Shown piece by piece: positions 11,177 to 20,732 of a stretch of 64,000 nucleotides of DNA. Each line of letters starts with the position of its first letter. Position 1 is the first letter of the stretch. The DNA comes from Pseudoxanthomonas sp. PXM01. GTDB taxonomy: Bacteria; Pseudomonadota; Gammaproteobacteria; Xanthomonadales; Xanthomonadaceae. The stretch lies in assembly GCF_014851815.1 (NCBI RefSeq), contig NZ_JACVAJ010000001.1:930001-994000 (forward strand). Reading direction: 5' to 3'. Under the pieces are notes generated by a model. The model searched no databases and had not been told where the DNA came from. It saw only the letters and a program-made list of their open reading frames with translations. Position numbers and translations under genes: made by a program.

Positions 11177-11935
11177 TCACCCCCGACCGGCCGCCGCCTG
11201 CGCGATGGCCAGGAAATCCCGGGCGACCAGTGACGCGCCGCCCACGAGCCCTCCATCGACATCGGGCTGCGAGAACAGTTCCGCGGCGTTGTCGGGCTTC
11301 ACGCTGCCGCCGTACAGGAGAGGCAACGAGCCGGCGATTCTAGCATCGCGCGCGGCCACTTCGCCACGGATGAACGCATGCACCGCCTGGGCCTGGGCCG
11401 GCGTGGCCGTCAGGCCGGTGCCGATGGCCCAGACCGGCTCATAGGCTACGACGGCCCCCTCGAAGGCCTGCGGGCCGGCCAGATCGAACACGGCCTGCAG
11501 TTGCTTCTGGATGCGGAACTCGGTCTGCCCGTCCTTGCGCTGCTGCTCGGTCTCGCCCACGCAAAGGACCGGAATGAGGCCGGCGTTCTTGGCCGCGACG
11601 AACTTTTTCGCGACGAATTCGCTGCTTTCGTTATGGTACTGGCGACGCTCGGAGTGGCCGACCAAGCCGTAGCGTGCGCCCACGTCCACCAGCATCGCGG
11701 CGCACACTTCACCCGTGTAGGCACCCTTCTCGTTGCTGCTGACGTCCTGCGCGCCGAACGCCACGCCGCGGTCGCCATAGTCCTCGATCAGCTCGCCGAG
11801 GTAAGGCAGTGGCGGCAGGATCAGCAGGTCCACGCCCTCCAGCGGCAGGCCCGCGACCAGTTCATCCATCAGTGCCGTCGCGAAACCGCGGGTGCCATGA
11901 AGCTTCCAGTTGCCAGCCACGAGCTTGCGACGCAT
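11177..11935 (-). CDS. tpiA: Triosephosphate isomerase
   Basis: Interconverts dihydroxyacetone phosphate and glyceraldehyde 3-phosphate in glycolysis. The catalytic set is complete: Lys11 (NWK), His94 (GHSERR) and Glu166 (AYEPVWAIGTG); the phosphate-binding GGSVKPDN segment is also present. The 252-residue length is standard. The start ATG is at 11935. A frame opening upstream at 12058 lacks family sequence and crosses the intergenic region. Confidence 0.97.
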   Translation of the reverse strand: MRRKLVAGNWKLHGTRGFATALMDELVAGLPLEGVDLLILPPLPYLGELIEDYGDRGVAFGAQDVSSNEKGAYTGEVCAAMLVDVGARYGLVGHSERRQYHNESSEFVAKKFVAAKNAGLIPVLCVGETEQQRKDGQTEFRIQKQLQAVFDLAGPQAFEGAVVAYEPVWAIGTGLTATPAQAQAVHAFIRGEVAARDARIAGSLPLLYGGSVKPDNAAELFSQPDVDGGLVGGASLVARDFLAIAQAAAGRG

Positions 11936-11967
11936 AAGACCAATTCCTGTCCAGTTCGGGGGCGCGC

Positions 11968-11973
11968 AGTCTA
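11968..11973 (-). promoter_or_regulatory. Possible -10 element of tpiA-secG
   Basis: On the minus strand the sequence reads GGCTAGACTGC, giving a TAGACT hexamer 33 bases before the tpiA ATG. No convincing -35 is seen at 16-18 bases. The placement fits a short leader. Confidence 0.35.
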
Positions 11974-12044
11974 GCCGATGTTGGGCGGTACACCTATCTG
12001 CCGCGCTATCGTGCCGACATCCCATCGCCCGCTCTGGAGCCGCC

Positions 12045-12857
12045 ATGCCCGATGCCACCCCTGCCCCATCGACCGGCTACGTCTTGGTCACGGGTGCCTC
12101 CAGTGGTATCGGCGAGCAGATCGCACGCGAGTATGCGAAGCGCGGTGTCCCGCTGGTACTGACGGCCCGGCGCGCTGACCGACTGCAGGCATTGGCGGCG
12201 GACCTGCAGGCGCAGGTGCCGGTGGAGATCGTGGCGGCGGATCTGGCCGACCCCGGCGCACCTGCAGCACTGGTGACCGAACTGGAACGTCGGGGTCTGC
12301 AGATCCGGATCCTCGTCAACAACGCCGGCTACGGCGTACCGGGCCGCTACCGCAGCAGCGGCTGGGCCGACCATGCGGCGTTTCTCCAGGTGATGGTGAG
12401 CGCCGTCGGCGAACTGACGTGGCGACTGCTGCCGTCCATCCGCGCATCGGGCCAGGGCCGCATCCTCAACGTGGCGTCCTTCGCTGCGCTGATGCCCGCC
12501 GCCGACGGGCAGACGCTGTACGCGCCCGCCAAGAGTTTCCTGCTGAAGTTCAGCGAAGCACTGGCGCTCGAGAATGCCGATCGCGGCGTGCACGCCACTG
12601 CCCTGTGCCCGGGTTTCACCTACTCCGAGTTCCACGACGTCACCGGGACGCGCTCACGCATGCGGGTGTCGCCGACGATGTGGCTGGATGCCGCGGACGT
12701 GGCGCGCGCCGGCATCGACGGCAATGAGCGCGGCGATGTGCTCGTGGTGCCCGGCTGGCGATACCGGCTGCTGCACGCCATCGTGAAGCTGTTGCCGCAC
12801 CGTCTGGCGCTGGGGATGATGGCGCGCAACTCGCGCAAGGTGCGGCCGCTGGATTGA
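12045..12857 (+). CDS. SDR-family NAD(P)-dependent oxidoreductase
   Basis: Classical short-chain dehydrogenase of 270 residues. It has the cofactor motif TGASSGIG at residues 16-23, the NNAGYG segment and the active-site Tyr159-x3-Lys163 pair (YAPAK). This subfamily resembles DltE/YqjQ-like enzymes of unknown substrate. The start at 12045 (MPDATPAP) lies between the tpiA promoter region and the core fold; an earlier in-frame opening at 11910 would overlap tpiA. It is transcribed divergently from tpiA and is alone on this strand. The substrate cannot be read from sequence. Confidence 0.85.
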   Translation: MPDATPAPSTGYVLVTGASSGIGEQIAREYAKRGVPLVLTARRADRLQALAADLQAQVPVEIVAADLADPGAPAALVTELERRGLQIRILVNNAGYGVPGRYRSSGWADHAAFLQVMVSAVGELTWRLLPSIRASGQGRILNVASFAALMPAADGQTLYAPAKSFLLKFSEALALENADRGVHATALCPGFTYSEFHDVTGTRSRMRVSPTMWLDAADVARAGIDGNERGDVLVVPGWRYRLLHAIVKLLPHRLALGMMARNSRKVRPLD

Positions 12858-12874
12858 GGCGTCTGGAAACGTAC

Positions 12875-12896
12875 GACGCCGGGATATCCCGGCGTC
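12875..12896. terminator. Strong hairpin between convergent genes
   Basis: The arms GACGCCGGG and CCCGGCGTC form a perfect 9-bp stem with an ATAT loop, between the SDR gene and the convergent oxygenase gene. There is no T-run on either side, so it may be a weak or Rho-assisted terminator. Confidence 0.4.
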
Positions 12897-12929
12897 CTGG
12901 GGCGGCGCGACGGCGGGCCTGGGCCCGAC

Positions 12930-13868
12930 CTACTTCAGTTTGATTTCGCGCAGACGCTCTTCCAGGTAACCCTGTGCCGTGATCGGCTCGGGGTAACGCT
13001 TCGGGTTGTCCGGCGTGACCGTGGACGGCAGCACATCGATCAGGAAGTCCGGATTCGGATGCAGGAAGAACGGCACCGAATAGCGCGGCTGGCGCGCCTG
13101 CTCACCCGGCGGATTGGTCACGCGATGCGTGGTCGAGGGGTACACGTGGTTGGTCAGGCGCTGCAGCATGTCGCCGATGTTGACCACGATGGTGTCGGCG
13201 TCCGAGGTGAACGGCACCCACTCGCCCTGCTTCGAGCGCACTTCCAGGCCAGCGGCGCTGGCGCCCACCAGCAGCGTGATCAGGTTGATGTCCTCGTGCG
13301 CGCCGGCGCGCACGTTCGGGATGTCGTCGGCGGTGATCGGCGGATAGTGGATCGGGCGCAGGATCGAATTGCCGGAATCGGTCTTGTCGGCGAAATAGGT
13401 TTCCGGCAGGCCGATATGCAGGGCCAGCGCCGACAGCACGCGCGAACCCAGCTGGTCCAGCGCTTGGTACAGGCCGTAGCCGTGCTCGCGGAAACCGGGG
13501 ACTTCGTCGGGCCACAGGTTCGGCGGCATCACCTCCCGATATTTGGAGTCATCGGGAATCTCACGACCGATGTGCCAGAACTCCTTCAGGTCGAAATGCT
13601 TGGAGTCTTTCGCCGTTTCCACACCGAACGCAGTGTAGCCGCGCGCACCGCCGCTACCGGGCACGTGGTAACGCTTCTTGGTATCGTCGGGCAGCGCGAA
13701 GAAGCGCTTGAACACATCGTAGGCGGCATCGATCTGCGCCTGCGGGATGCCGTGGTTGCGGATGCCGGCGAAACCCCACTCGCGATAGGCCGCACCCAGC
13801 TCGGCGACGAAGGCCTCGCGGTCGGTATCGAAACGGGTGATGTCCAGCGTGGGGATTCGGGCACTCAT
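12930..13868 (-). CDS. 2-oxoglutarate/Fe(II)-dependent oxygenase, isopenicillin-N-synthase family
   Basis: A 312-residue member of the plant-type 2OG-Fe(II) dioxygenase family, with an N-terminal DIOX_N-like region and a C-terminal jelly roll. The iron ligands His191, Asp193 (HED) and His248 (THRV) and the 2-oxoglutarate-binding Arg262-x-Ser264 (RYS) are all present, so it should be active. Substrates of bacterial members are mostly unknown. It lies between glmM (same strand, 75 bases away) and the convergent SDR gene. Its own ATG at 13868 is followed by typical family sequence (IPTLDITRF). Confidence 0.88.
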   Translation of the reverse strand: MSARIPTLDITRFDTDREAFVAELGAAYREWGFAGIRNHGIPQAQIDAAYDVFKRFFALPDDTKKRYHVPGSGGARGYTAFGVETAKDSKHFDLKEFWHIGREIPDDSKYREVMPPNLWPDEVPGFREHGYGLYQALDQLGSRVLSALALHIGLPETYFADKTDSGNSILRPIHYPPITADDIPNVRAGAHEDINLITLLVGASAAGLEVRSKQGEWVPFTSDADTIVVNIGDMLQRLTNHVYPSTTHRVTNPPGEQARQPRYSVPFFLHPNPDFLIDVLPSTVTPDNPKRYPEPITAQGYLEERLREIKLK

Positions 13869-13942
13869 GCAATCTGCTCCAACAGGGGAAAGGCGCGGGA
13901 GGCGATTCGACCATCACCGCGCCGGACGTTCGTTGATCCGGC

Positions 13943-15292
13943 TCAGGCGGCGGCAGCCGCTCGCACGGCTTCTGCCAGCGTTTCCAGCGTGTTCTTCACC
14001 AGCGTGTCGTCGTCCGCCTCGACGGTGACCCGCACCACCGGTTCGGTGCCCGAGGGCCGCAGGAACGCGCGGCCGCGGCCGGAGACGGCCGCCTGCGCCT
14101 GCGCCAGCGCCGCTTGCACGCTGGCCGCTTCGGTCGGCTTGGCGCCGTTCGCGAGTTTCACGTTGATGGTCTTCTGCGGCAGCATCGTCAGGCCTTCCAG
14201 CGCTTCGCGCAGCGACTGCTTGCGGCGCTTCAGAGACTCCAGCACCTGCAGCGCCGCGATGATCGCGTCACCCGTGGTGGTCCGGTCCAGGCACAGCAGG
14301 TGGCCCGACGCCTCGCCGCCGAGCACCGCGTTGCCTTCGACCAGGGCCTGGTGCACGTAGCGGTCGCCGACCTTGGTGCGAACGAACGGAATCTCCAGCT
14401 TGGACAGCGCGCGTTCCAGGCCGTAGTTGGTCATCAGCGTGCCCACGACCGGACCCCGCAGGCGACCCACGGACTGCCAGTCGCGCGCCAGCAGGTAGAT
14501 CAGCTGGTCGCCGTCCACCGGCGCACCCTGCCCGTCCGCCATCAGTACGCGGTCGCCGTCGCCATCGAAGGCGATGCCCAGGTGTGCACCGGTCTCGCGG
14601 ACTTTCGCGGCCAGGTTGTCGATGTGCATGGAGCCCACGCCATCGTTGATGTTAAGGCCGTTCGGCTCCGCGCCAATGGTGACGACGTCGGCGCCCAGTT
14701 CGCGGAACAGCAGCGGCGCGATGTGGTAGGTCGCACCGTGCGCGCAGTCCAGCACCAGCTTCAACCCCTTCAGGTCGAAGCGGCGCGGCACGCTGGCCTT
14801 GCAGAACTCCATGTAGCGGCCGACCGCGTCGCGCGTGCGGATCGCCTTGCCGAGCTTTTCGGATTCCACGGTGACGAACTCGCCGTCCAGCGCGGCTTCG
14901 ATGGCCGCCTCGGTGGCGTCGTCCAGTTTCTCGCCTTCGGCGGAGAAGAACTTGATGCCGTTGTCGTAATGCGGATTGTGCGAGGCGCTGATCACGATGC
15001 CGGCATCGGCGCCCAGGGTGCGGGTCAGGAATGCGACGGCTGGCGTCGGCATCGGCCCCATCAGTTGCACGTCGGCACCGGCGGCCACCAGCCCGGCTTC
15101 CAGCGCCGCTTCGAACATGTAACCGGAAATGCGCGTGTCCTTGCCGATCACCACGACGGGACGAGCGCCGCTACTGTTCTCGCACAGCACGCGTCCCAGG
15201 GCATTGCCCAGGCGCAGGACGAAGTCTGCGGAGATCGGGCTGCTGCCGACGCGACCGCGGATGCCATCGGTACCGAAATACTTGCGGCTCAT
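13943..15292 (-). CDS. glmM: Phosphoglucosamine mutase
   Basis: Converts glucosamine 6-phosphate to glucosamine 1-phosphate on the way to UDP-GlcNAc for peptidoglycan and LPS. It has the phosphoserine loop with Ser104 (SASHNP), the metal loop DGDGDR near residue 245 and the sugar-phosphate-binding RPSGTEP near the C-terminus. The length of 449 residues matches the family. The start ATG overlaps the accD stop by four bases, so the two are probably co-translated. Confidence 0.97.
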   Translation of the reverse strand: MSRKYFGTDGIRGRVGSSPISADFVLRLGNALGRVLCENSSGARPVVVIGKDTRISGYMFEAALEAGLVAAGADVQLMGPMPTPAVAFLTRTLGADAGIVISASHNPHYDNGIKFFSAEGEKLDDATEAAIEAALDGEFVTVESEKLGKAIRTRDAVGRYMEFCKASVPRRFDLKGLKLVLDCAHGATYHIAPLLFRELGADVVTIGAEPNGLNINDGVGSMHIDNLAAKVRETGAHLGIAFDGDGDRVLMADGQGAPVDGDQLIYLLARDWQSVGRLRGPVVGTLMTNYGLERALSKLEIPFVRTKVGDRYVHQALVEGNAVLGGEASGHLLCLDRTTTGDAIIAALQVLESLKRRKQSLREALEGLTMLPQKTINVKLANGAKPTEAASVQAALAQAQAAVSGRGRAFLRPSGTEPVVRVTVEADDDTLVKNTLETLAEAVRAAAAA

Positions 15293-16182
15293 GCGGTCAC
15301 CAGTTCGCTGTCCTCGGGTTTGGACTGTCGCATCATCAACGCCAGCAGGTCGGCCAGGCGGTCACGCATCTCGCGACGGTCGCAGATCTGGTCGATCGCA
15401 CCGTGCGCGACGAGGAACTCGGAACGCTGGAAGCCCTCCGGCAGCGTCTCGCGCACGGTCTGCTCGATCACGCGCGGACCTGCGAAGCCGATCAGCGCTT
15501 CGGGCTCGGCGAGGTTGATGTCGCCCAGCATGGCGAAGCTGGCCGACACGCCGCCGGTGGTGGGGTGCGTCATCACCGAGATGTACGGCAGACCGGCTTC
15601 GCGCAGGCGACCGAGTGCGGCCGAGGTCTTCGCCATCTGCATCAGCGAGAACAGGCTTTCCTGCATGCGCGCGCCACCGCTGGCAGAGAAACACACGAAC
15701 GGCGACCCGATCTCCAGCGCCTTCTCCGCGCCGAGCGAGAAGCGTTCACCAACCACCGAACCCATCGAGCCGCCCATGTAGGCGAAATCGAAGGAACTGG
15801 CGACCAGGTCGCGCCCCTTCAGCTGGCCCTGCAGGGTGATCAGCGCATCGCGCTCGCCGGTGCTCTTCTGCGCGGCCTTGATGCGGTCGGCGTATTTTTT
15901 CTGGTCCTTGAACTTCAGTACGTCGGTCGGGCCGAGCGCGGCACCGATCTCGCGGGTGCTGCCCGGGTCGAACAGCGCCGCCAGGCGGGCGCGGGCGCGG
16001 ATCGGCATGTGGAAGCTGCACTTCGGGCAGACCTCCAGGTTTTCCTCCAGCTCCGGCCGGTACAGCACCGCGCCGCAGCGGTCGCATTTTTCCCACAGCC
16101 CCTCGGGGACGCTGCGTTTGCTCTTGCCTGCGTTGCCTTCGGTGCGGATGCCCGACGGCATCAGTTTGCTGAGCCAGCTCAT
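15289..16182 (-). CDS. accD: Acetyl-CoA carboxylase carboxyltransferase subunit beta
   Basis: Beta subunit of the carboxyltransferase that makes malonyl-CoA for fatty acid synthesis. The N-terminal zinc ribbon is intact (Cys33, Cys36, Cys52, Cys55). It is followed by the crotonase-like carboxyltransferase fold with GARMQE and the [14 protein letters not shown] segment. The length of 297 residues is normal. It follows trpA after 87 bases and overlaps glmM. Confidence 0.97.
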   Translation of the reverse strand: MSWLSKLMPSGIRTEGNAGKSKRSVPEGLWEKCDRCGAVLYRPELEENLEVCPKCSFHMPIRARARLAALFDPGSTREIGAALGPTDVLKFKDQKKYADRIKAAQKSTGERDALITLQGQLKGRDLVASSFDFAYMGGSMGSVVGERFSLGAEKALEIGSPFVCFSASGGARMQESLFSLMQMAKTSAALGRLREAGLPYISVMTHPTTGGVSASFAMLGDINLAEPEALIGFAGPRVIEQTVRETLPEGFQRSEFLVAHGAIDQICDRREMRDRLADLLALMMRQSKPEDSELVTA

Positions 16183-16269
16183 GCGTGGTCTTGCTGCCTG
16201 CCCCTGGCGGGGCCTCGTGGATTAGCGCGGCAGTTTAGCTCAGTCGTCCATGCACAACCGTACGGAGGC

Positions 16270-17060
16270 TCAGCCGTCCAGCGCCGCCCGCAGCGGAGCG
16301 AGGAACGACGATGCCGCGGCGGGCGCATCCGCCACATCGGCCAAGGCCGCGACCAGGGCACTGCCGACCACCACGCCATCGGCGTCCCGGGCCATGGCCT
16401 GCGCGCTGGCGGCATCCTTGATGCCGAACCCCGCCATCACCGGTACGCGGGACGCCGTCCTCAGCTGCTTCAGCCGTTCGCCGGCCGCCGCGATGTCCAG
16501 CCGATCGGACGCGCCGGTCACCCCAGCGAAGCTGACGTAGTACAGATAACCCTGGGCGGTCTCGCACAGCGTCCGCAGGCGCTCGGGCGAGGTGGTCGGC
16601 GAGGCCAGCGCGATCAGGGCCAGCCCTTCCCGGTCGAACACCGCGCGCGTCTCCTCGGCCTCTTCCGGCGGCAGGTCGACCAGCAGCACGCCGTCCACGC
16701 CGGCGGCCACCGCTTCACGGGCGAAACGCTCGGCGCCGTGGATCTCGACCGGGTTCAGGTAGCCCATCAGCACGATCGGCGTGCCGTCATCCTGCTGGCG
16801 GAAGACCTCGACCGCCTCCAGCACGTAGCGCAGGCCGGCGCCGCGGGCCAGTGCGCGCTCGGAGCTGCGCTGGATGACCGGACCGTCCGCCATCGGGTCG
16901 GAGAACGGCACGCCCAGTTCGATGACGTCTGCACCGGCCGCGACCAGCGCGTGCATCACCGGCACCGTGGACTCCAGCGAGGGGTCGCCGGCGGTGATGA
17001 ACGGCACCAGGGCCTTGCGGCCGGCGGCCTTCAGCTCGGAGAACTTCGCTTCGAAACGGC

Positions 17061-17064
<4 letters not shown>
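16270..17064 (-). CDS. trpA: Tryptophan synthase alpha chain
   Basis: Cleaves indole-3-glycerol phosphate and channels indole to TrpB. Catalytic Glu49 ([10 protein letters not shown]) and Asp60 (ADGPVIQ) are present, and the phosphate-binding GFGIKD segment lies near residue 210. The length of 264 residues is typical. The start overlaps the trpB stop by four bases, as expected for a coupled trpBA pair. Confidence 0.97.
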
Positions 17065-18272
<1,208 letters not shown>

Positions 18273-18336
18273 CGGAATGCGATCGGTACGGAAGAGCCGT
18301 CACTCTAGCGCACAGGTCGTGGCCGGAAAATCCATG

Positions 18337-18358
18337 AAATCTGACGTATTCGTGATTT
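18337..18358. promoter_or_regulatory. Candidate LysR-type operator between trpB and its divergent regulator
   Basis: The 97-base gap between trpB and the LysR gene holds an inverted repeat, AAATC (18337-18341), 12 bases, GATTT (18354-18358), within an AT-rich patch in otherwise GC-rich DNA. The position fits a regulator that controls both itself and trpBA. The repeat does not match the T-N11-A rule exactly. Confidence 0.4.
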
Positions 18359-18369
18359 AAACTCACACC

Positions 18370-19254
18370 ATGACGCGCCCCCTGCCCCCACTCAATGCCT
18401 TGCGCGCCTTCGAGGCGGCGGCCCGTCTGGGCAGCGTCAGCCGGGCCGCCAGCGAACTGCACGTGACCCACGGTGCCGTCAGCCGGCATGTCCGCACGCT
18501 GGAAGAGGCACTCGGTCGCCCGTTGTTCGTCCGCGACGGCCGCGGCCTGGCCCTGACGGCCGATGGCATGCGCCTGCGGGACCTGGCCGGCGACACGTTC
18601 TCCACCCTGCAGAGCGGCTGGGCCAGCCTGCAGCGGGGCCAAAGACCGTCGGCGTTCGTGCTTGGGTGCCCCGGGAGCCTGCTGGCGCGCTGGGTGATCC
18701 CGCGCCTGGAGCGACTGGCGATCGATTTGCCCGCGCTGACGGTGCACTTGTCCGCCCAGGAAGGCGGTTTCGACGACGGCCTGAGCGGACTCGATGCCGC
18801 CTTGCTGGTCGGCGAAGCGCCCTGGCCGCGGGGCTGGGACGTGCATGCGTTGGCGCCCGAACGGATCGGCCCGGTCGTCAGCCCGCGCCATGCCGGTTTC
18901 GCGCGGCTGGAGCGGGCCCCGGCCGGCGCTTTGACCGGCGAAGGCGTCCTCCATACCACCTCCCGCCCGCAAGCCTGGCCACGGTGGTTCCAGACCCAGG
19001 GCGTGGACGTGGGCCACCTGCGCCTCGGCGCGGGCTTCGATCACCTGACCTATCTATTGGAAGCCGCCGTCGCCGGCCTGGGCGTCGCCATCGCGCCGCA
19101 GGAGCTGGTGCAGGCGGATATCGACAGTGGACGCCTGGTCGCGCCCTGGGGCTTCGTCGAAACGGGTGGCCAGTGGGCCCTGTGCGCCGCGCGCGGCAAT
19201 CCCGACCCCCGCATTCCGGCGCTGGCCGGCTGGCTGCGCGCCGCGCTGGCCTGA
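18370..19254 (+). CDS. LysR-family transcriptional regulator (TrpI/GcvA-like)
   Basis: A 294-residue LysR regulator. The N-terminal winged helix-turn-helix covers residues ~6-65 ([22 protein letters not shown] is its recognition region), and the effector-binding domain fills residues ~90-290. The sequence opening [18 protein letters not shown] is typical of the GcvA/TrpI branch. Divergence from trpBA suggests it activates these genes in response to indoleglycerol phosphate, as TrpI does in Pseudomonas; this is inferred from position only. The end is one base from the convergent trpF stop. Confidence 0.85.
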   Translation: MTRPLPPLNALRAFEAAARLGSVSRAASELHVTHGAVSRHVRTLEEALGRPLFVRDGRGLALTADGMRLRDLAGDTFSTLQSGWASLQRGQRPSAFVLGCPGSLLARWVIPRLERLAIDLPALTVHLSAQEGGFDDGLSGLDAALLVGEAPWPRGWDVHALAPERIGPVVSPRHAGFARLERAPAGALTGEGVLHTTSRPQAWPRWFQTQGVDVGHLRLGAGFDHLTYLLEAAVAGLGVAIAPQELVQADIDSGRLVAPWGFVETGGQWALCAARGNPDPRIPALAGWLRAALA

Positions 19255-19255
19255 C

Positions 19256-19888
19256 TCAACCGCGGGCGTCGGCCTCGCGCACCGCTTCGACGAAGCGACG
19301 CATTTTCTCGCCATCCTTCACGCCGGGAGCGATCTCGATGCCACTGGACACGTCGACGCCGGTGGGCCGCGCAGTGCGCACCGCCAACGCGACGTTCTCC
19401 GGCGTCAAACCGCCTGCCAGCAGGAAGGGCTTGTCGGTCGCGCGCGGCATCTGCCGCCAGTCGAAACGCTGTCCGCTGCCGCCCTGCTCGCCCGCCGCAT
19501 GGCCATCGAACAGGAAACCGCTCGCGCTCGGGTAGTCCGCGAGACTGGTGAAGGCGCTGTCCTGCTGGCCGCCCATCGCGATCGCCTTCCAGAACGGGCG
19601 ACCGAACGAACCAGCGATGCCATCGTCCTCGGCACCGTGGAACTGCAGCAGGTCGGGCTGCAGCGATTCGACGATGTGTTCGATGTCGCTGCGTGTGTTG
19701 TCCATCACCAGCGCGACGACCGCGATCTCCTCCGGCACCAGCTCGCGCAGCATCCGCGCCTGGCCCAGCAGCAGCCGGCGCGGGCTGTGCGGCGCGAACA
19801 CCAGGCCCACATAGTCCACGCCCAGTTCGACCGCCAGGCGGACGTCCTCGGCGCGGGTCAGCCCGCAGAACTTGATGCGCGTATGCAT
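19256..19888 (-). CDS. trpF: Phosphoribosylanthranilate isomerase
   Basis: Third step of tryptophan synthesis: the Amadori rearrangement of PRA to CdRP. A TIM barrel of 210 residues with the catalytic Cys8 (KFCGLTR), the GVDYVGLVFAPHSPR segment and the catalytic Asp in the GVDVSSGIE segment near residue 180. It sits downstream of truA (22 bases) and is separated from trpBA by the opposing LysR gene. Confidence 0.96.
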   Translation of the reverse strand: MHTRIKFCGLTRAEDVRLAVELGVDYVGLVFAPHSPRRLLLGQARMLRELVPEEIAVVALVMDNTRSDIEHIVESLQPDLLQFHGAEDDGIAGSFGRPFWKAIAMGGQQDSAFTSLADYPSASGFLFDGHAAGEQGGSGQRFDWRQMPRATDKPFLLAGGLTPENVALAVRTARPTGVDVSSGIEIAPGVKDGEKMRRFVEAVREADARG

Positions 19889-19910
19889 GGCGGAAGGGTA
19901 ACCCGCCCGC

Positions 19911-20714
19911 TCAGCCGATGGCGGCAGGCAGGGTCACTTCCGACGGCAGATTCCATTCGGCCGGATACAGCGGGCTGACGAACACCAGGCCGTCCGGCGG
20001 CGCGGTCGGCCCGGCCACGGTACGGTCGCGACCCGCGAGCAGGTCGGCGATCCATGCCTCCGGCTGTTCGCCACGCCCCACCACCAGCAGCGAGCCGACG
20101 ATGTTGCGCACCATGTGGTGCAGGAAAGCATTGGCCTGCACGTCGACGATGACCTTCTCGCCCTGCCGCGTGACCGAAATGGCATGCAGGTTGCGCATCG
20201 CATGCGGCGACTGGCAGTGCACCGTGCGGAACGCGCTGAAGTCGTTCTCGCCCAGCAGCACCTGCGCGGCACGATGCATCGCGTCCGCATCGAGCGGCAT
20301 CCTCTCCCAGCTCAGGTACTGCCGTTCCAGCGCGGGACGCGCCAGCCGGTTGACCAGCGTGTAGCGGTAACGACGCGCGCGCGCGGAGAAACGTGCATGG
20401 AAGTCGTCGGCCACCGGCTGGCACCAGCGCACGCAGACCGCGGGCGGCAGGCGTGCGGTCGCCCCCAGCAGCCAGCTGCGCGGCGTGCGTGCGACGTCGC
20501 TGTCGAAGTGCACCACCTGGCATTGCGCGTGCACGCCGGCATCGGTGCGTCCCGCGCAGATCGTGTCGACCTGGGCATTGGCCACCGACGACAGCGCGAC
20601 TTCCAACGCCGCTTGCACGGTGGTGGTGTCGTCCGGCGTGCCGGACTTGCTCAGTCGCTGCCAGCCGAGGAATCCGCCGCCGTCGTACTCGACGCCCAGC
20701 GCGTAACGCGTCAC
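19911..20714 (-). CDS. truA: tRNA pseudouridine38-40 synthase
   Basis: Modifies uridines 38-40 in the tRNA anticodon arm. The catalytic Asp58 lies in the [11 protein letters not shown] motif. Other family segments are GWQRLSKSG near the start and [12 protein letters not shown] near residue 205. The length of 267 residues is standard. It lies between fimV (18 bases) and trpF in the order asd-fimV-truA-trpF, which is also found in Pseudomonas. Confidence 0.96.
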   Translation of the reverse strand: MTRYALGVEYDGGGFLGWQRLSKSGTPDDTTTVQAALEVALSSVANAQVDTICAGRTDAGVHAQCQVVHFDSDVARTPRSWLLGATARLPPAVCVRWCQPVADDFHARFSARARRYRYTLVNRLARPALERQYLSWERMPLDADAMHRAAQVLLGENDFSAFRTVHCQSPHAMRNLHAISVTRQGEKVIVDVQANAFLHHMVRNIVGSLLVVGRGEQPEAWIADLLAGRDRTVAGPTAPPDGLVFVSPLYPAEWNLPSEVTLPAAIG

Positions 20715-20732
20715 GACATCACTCCGCGTCCG

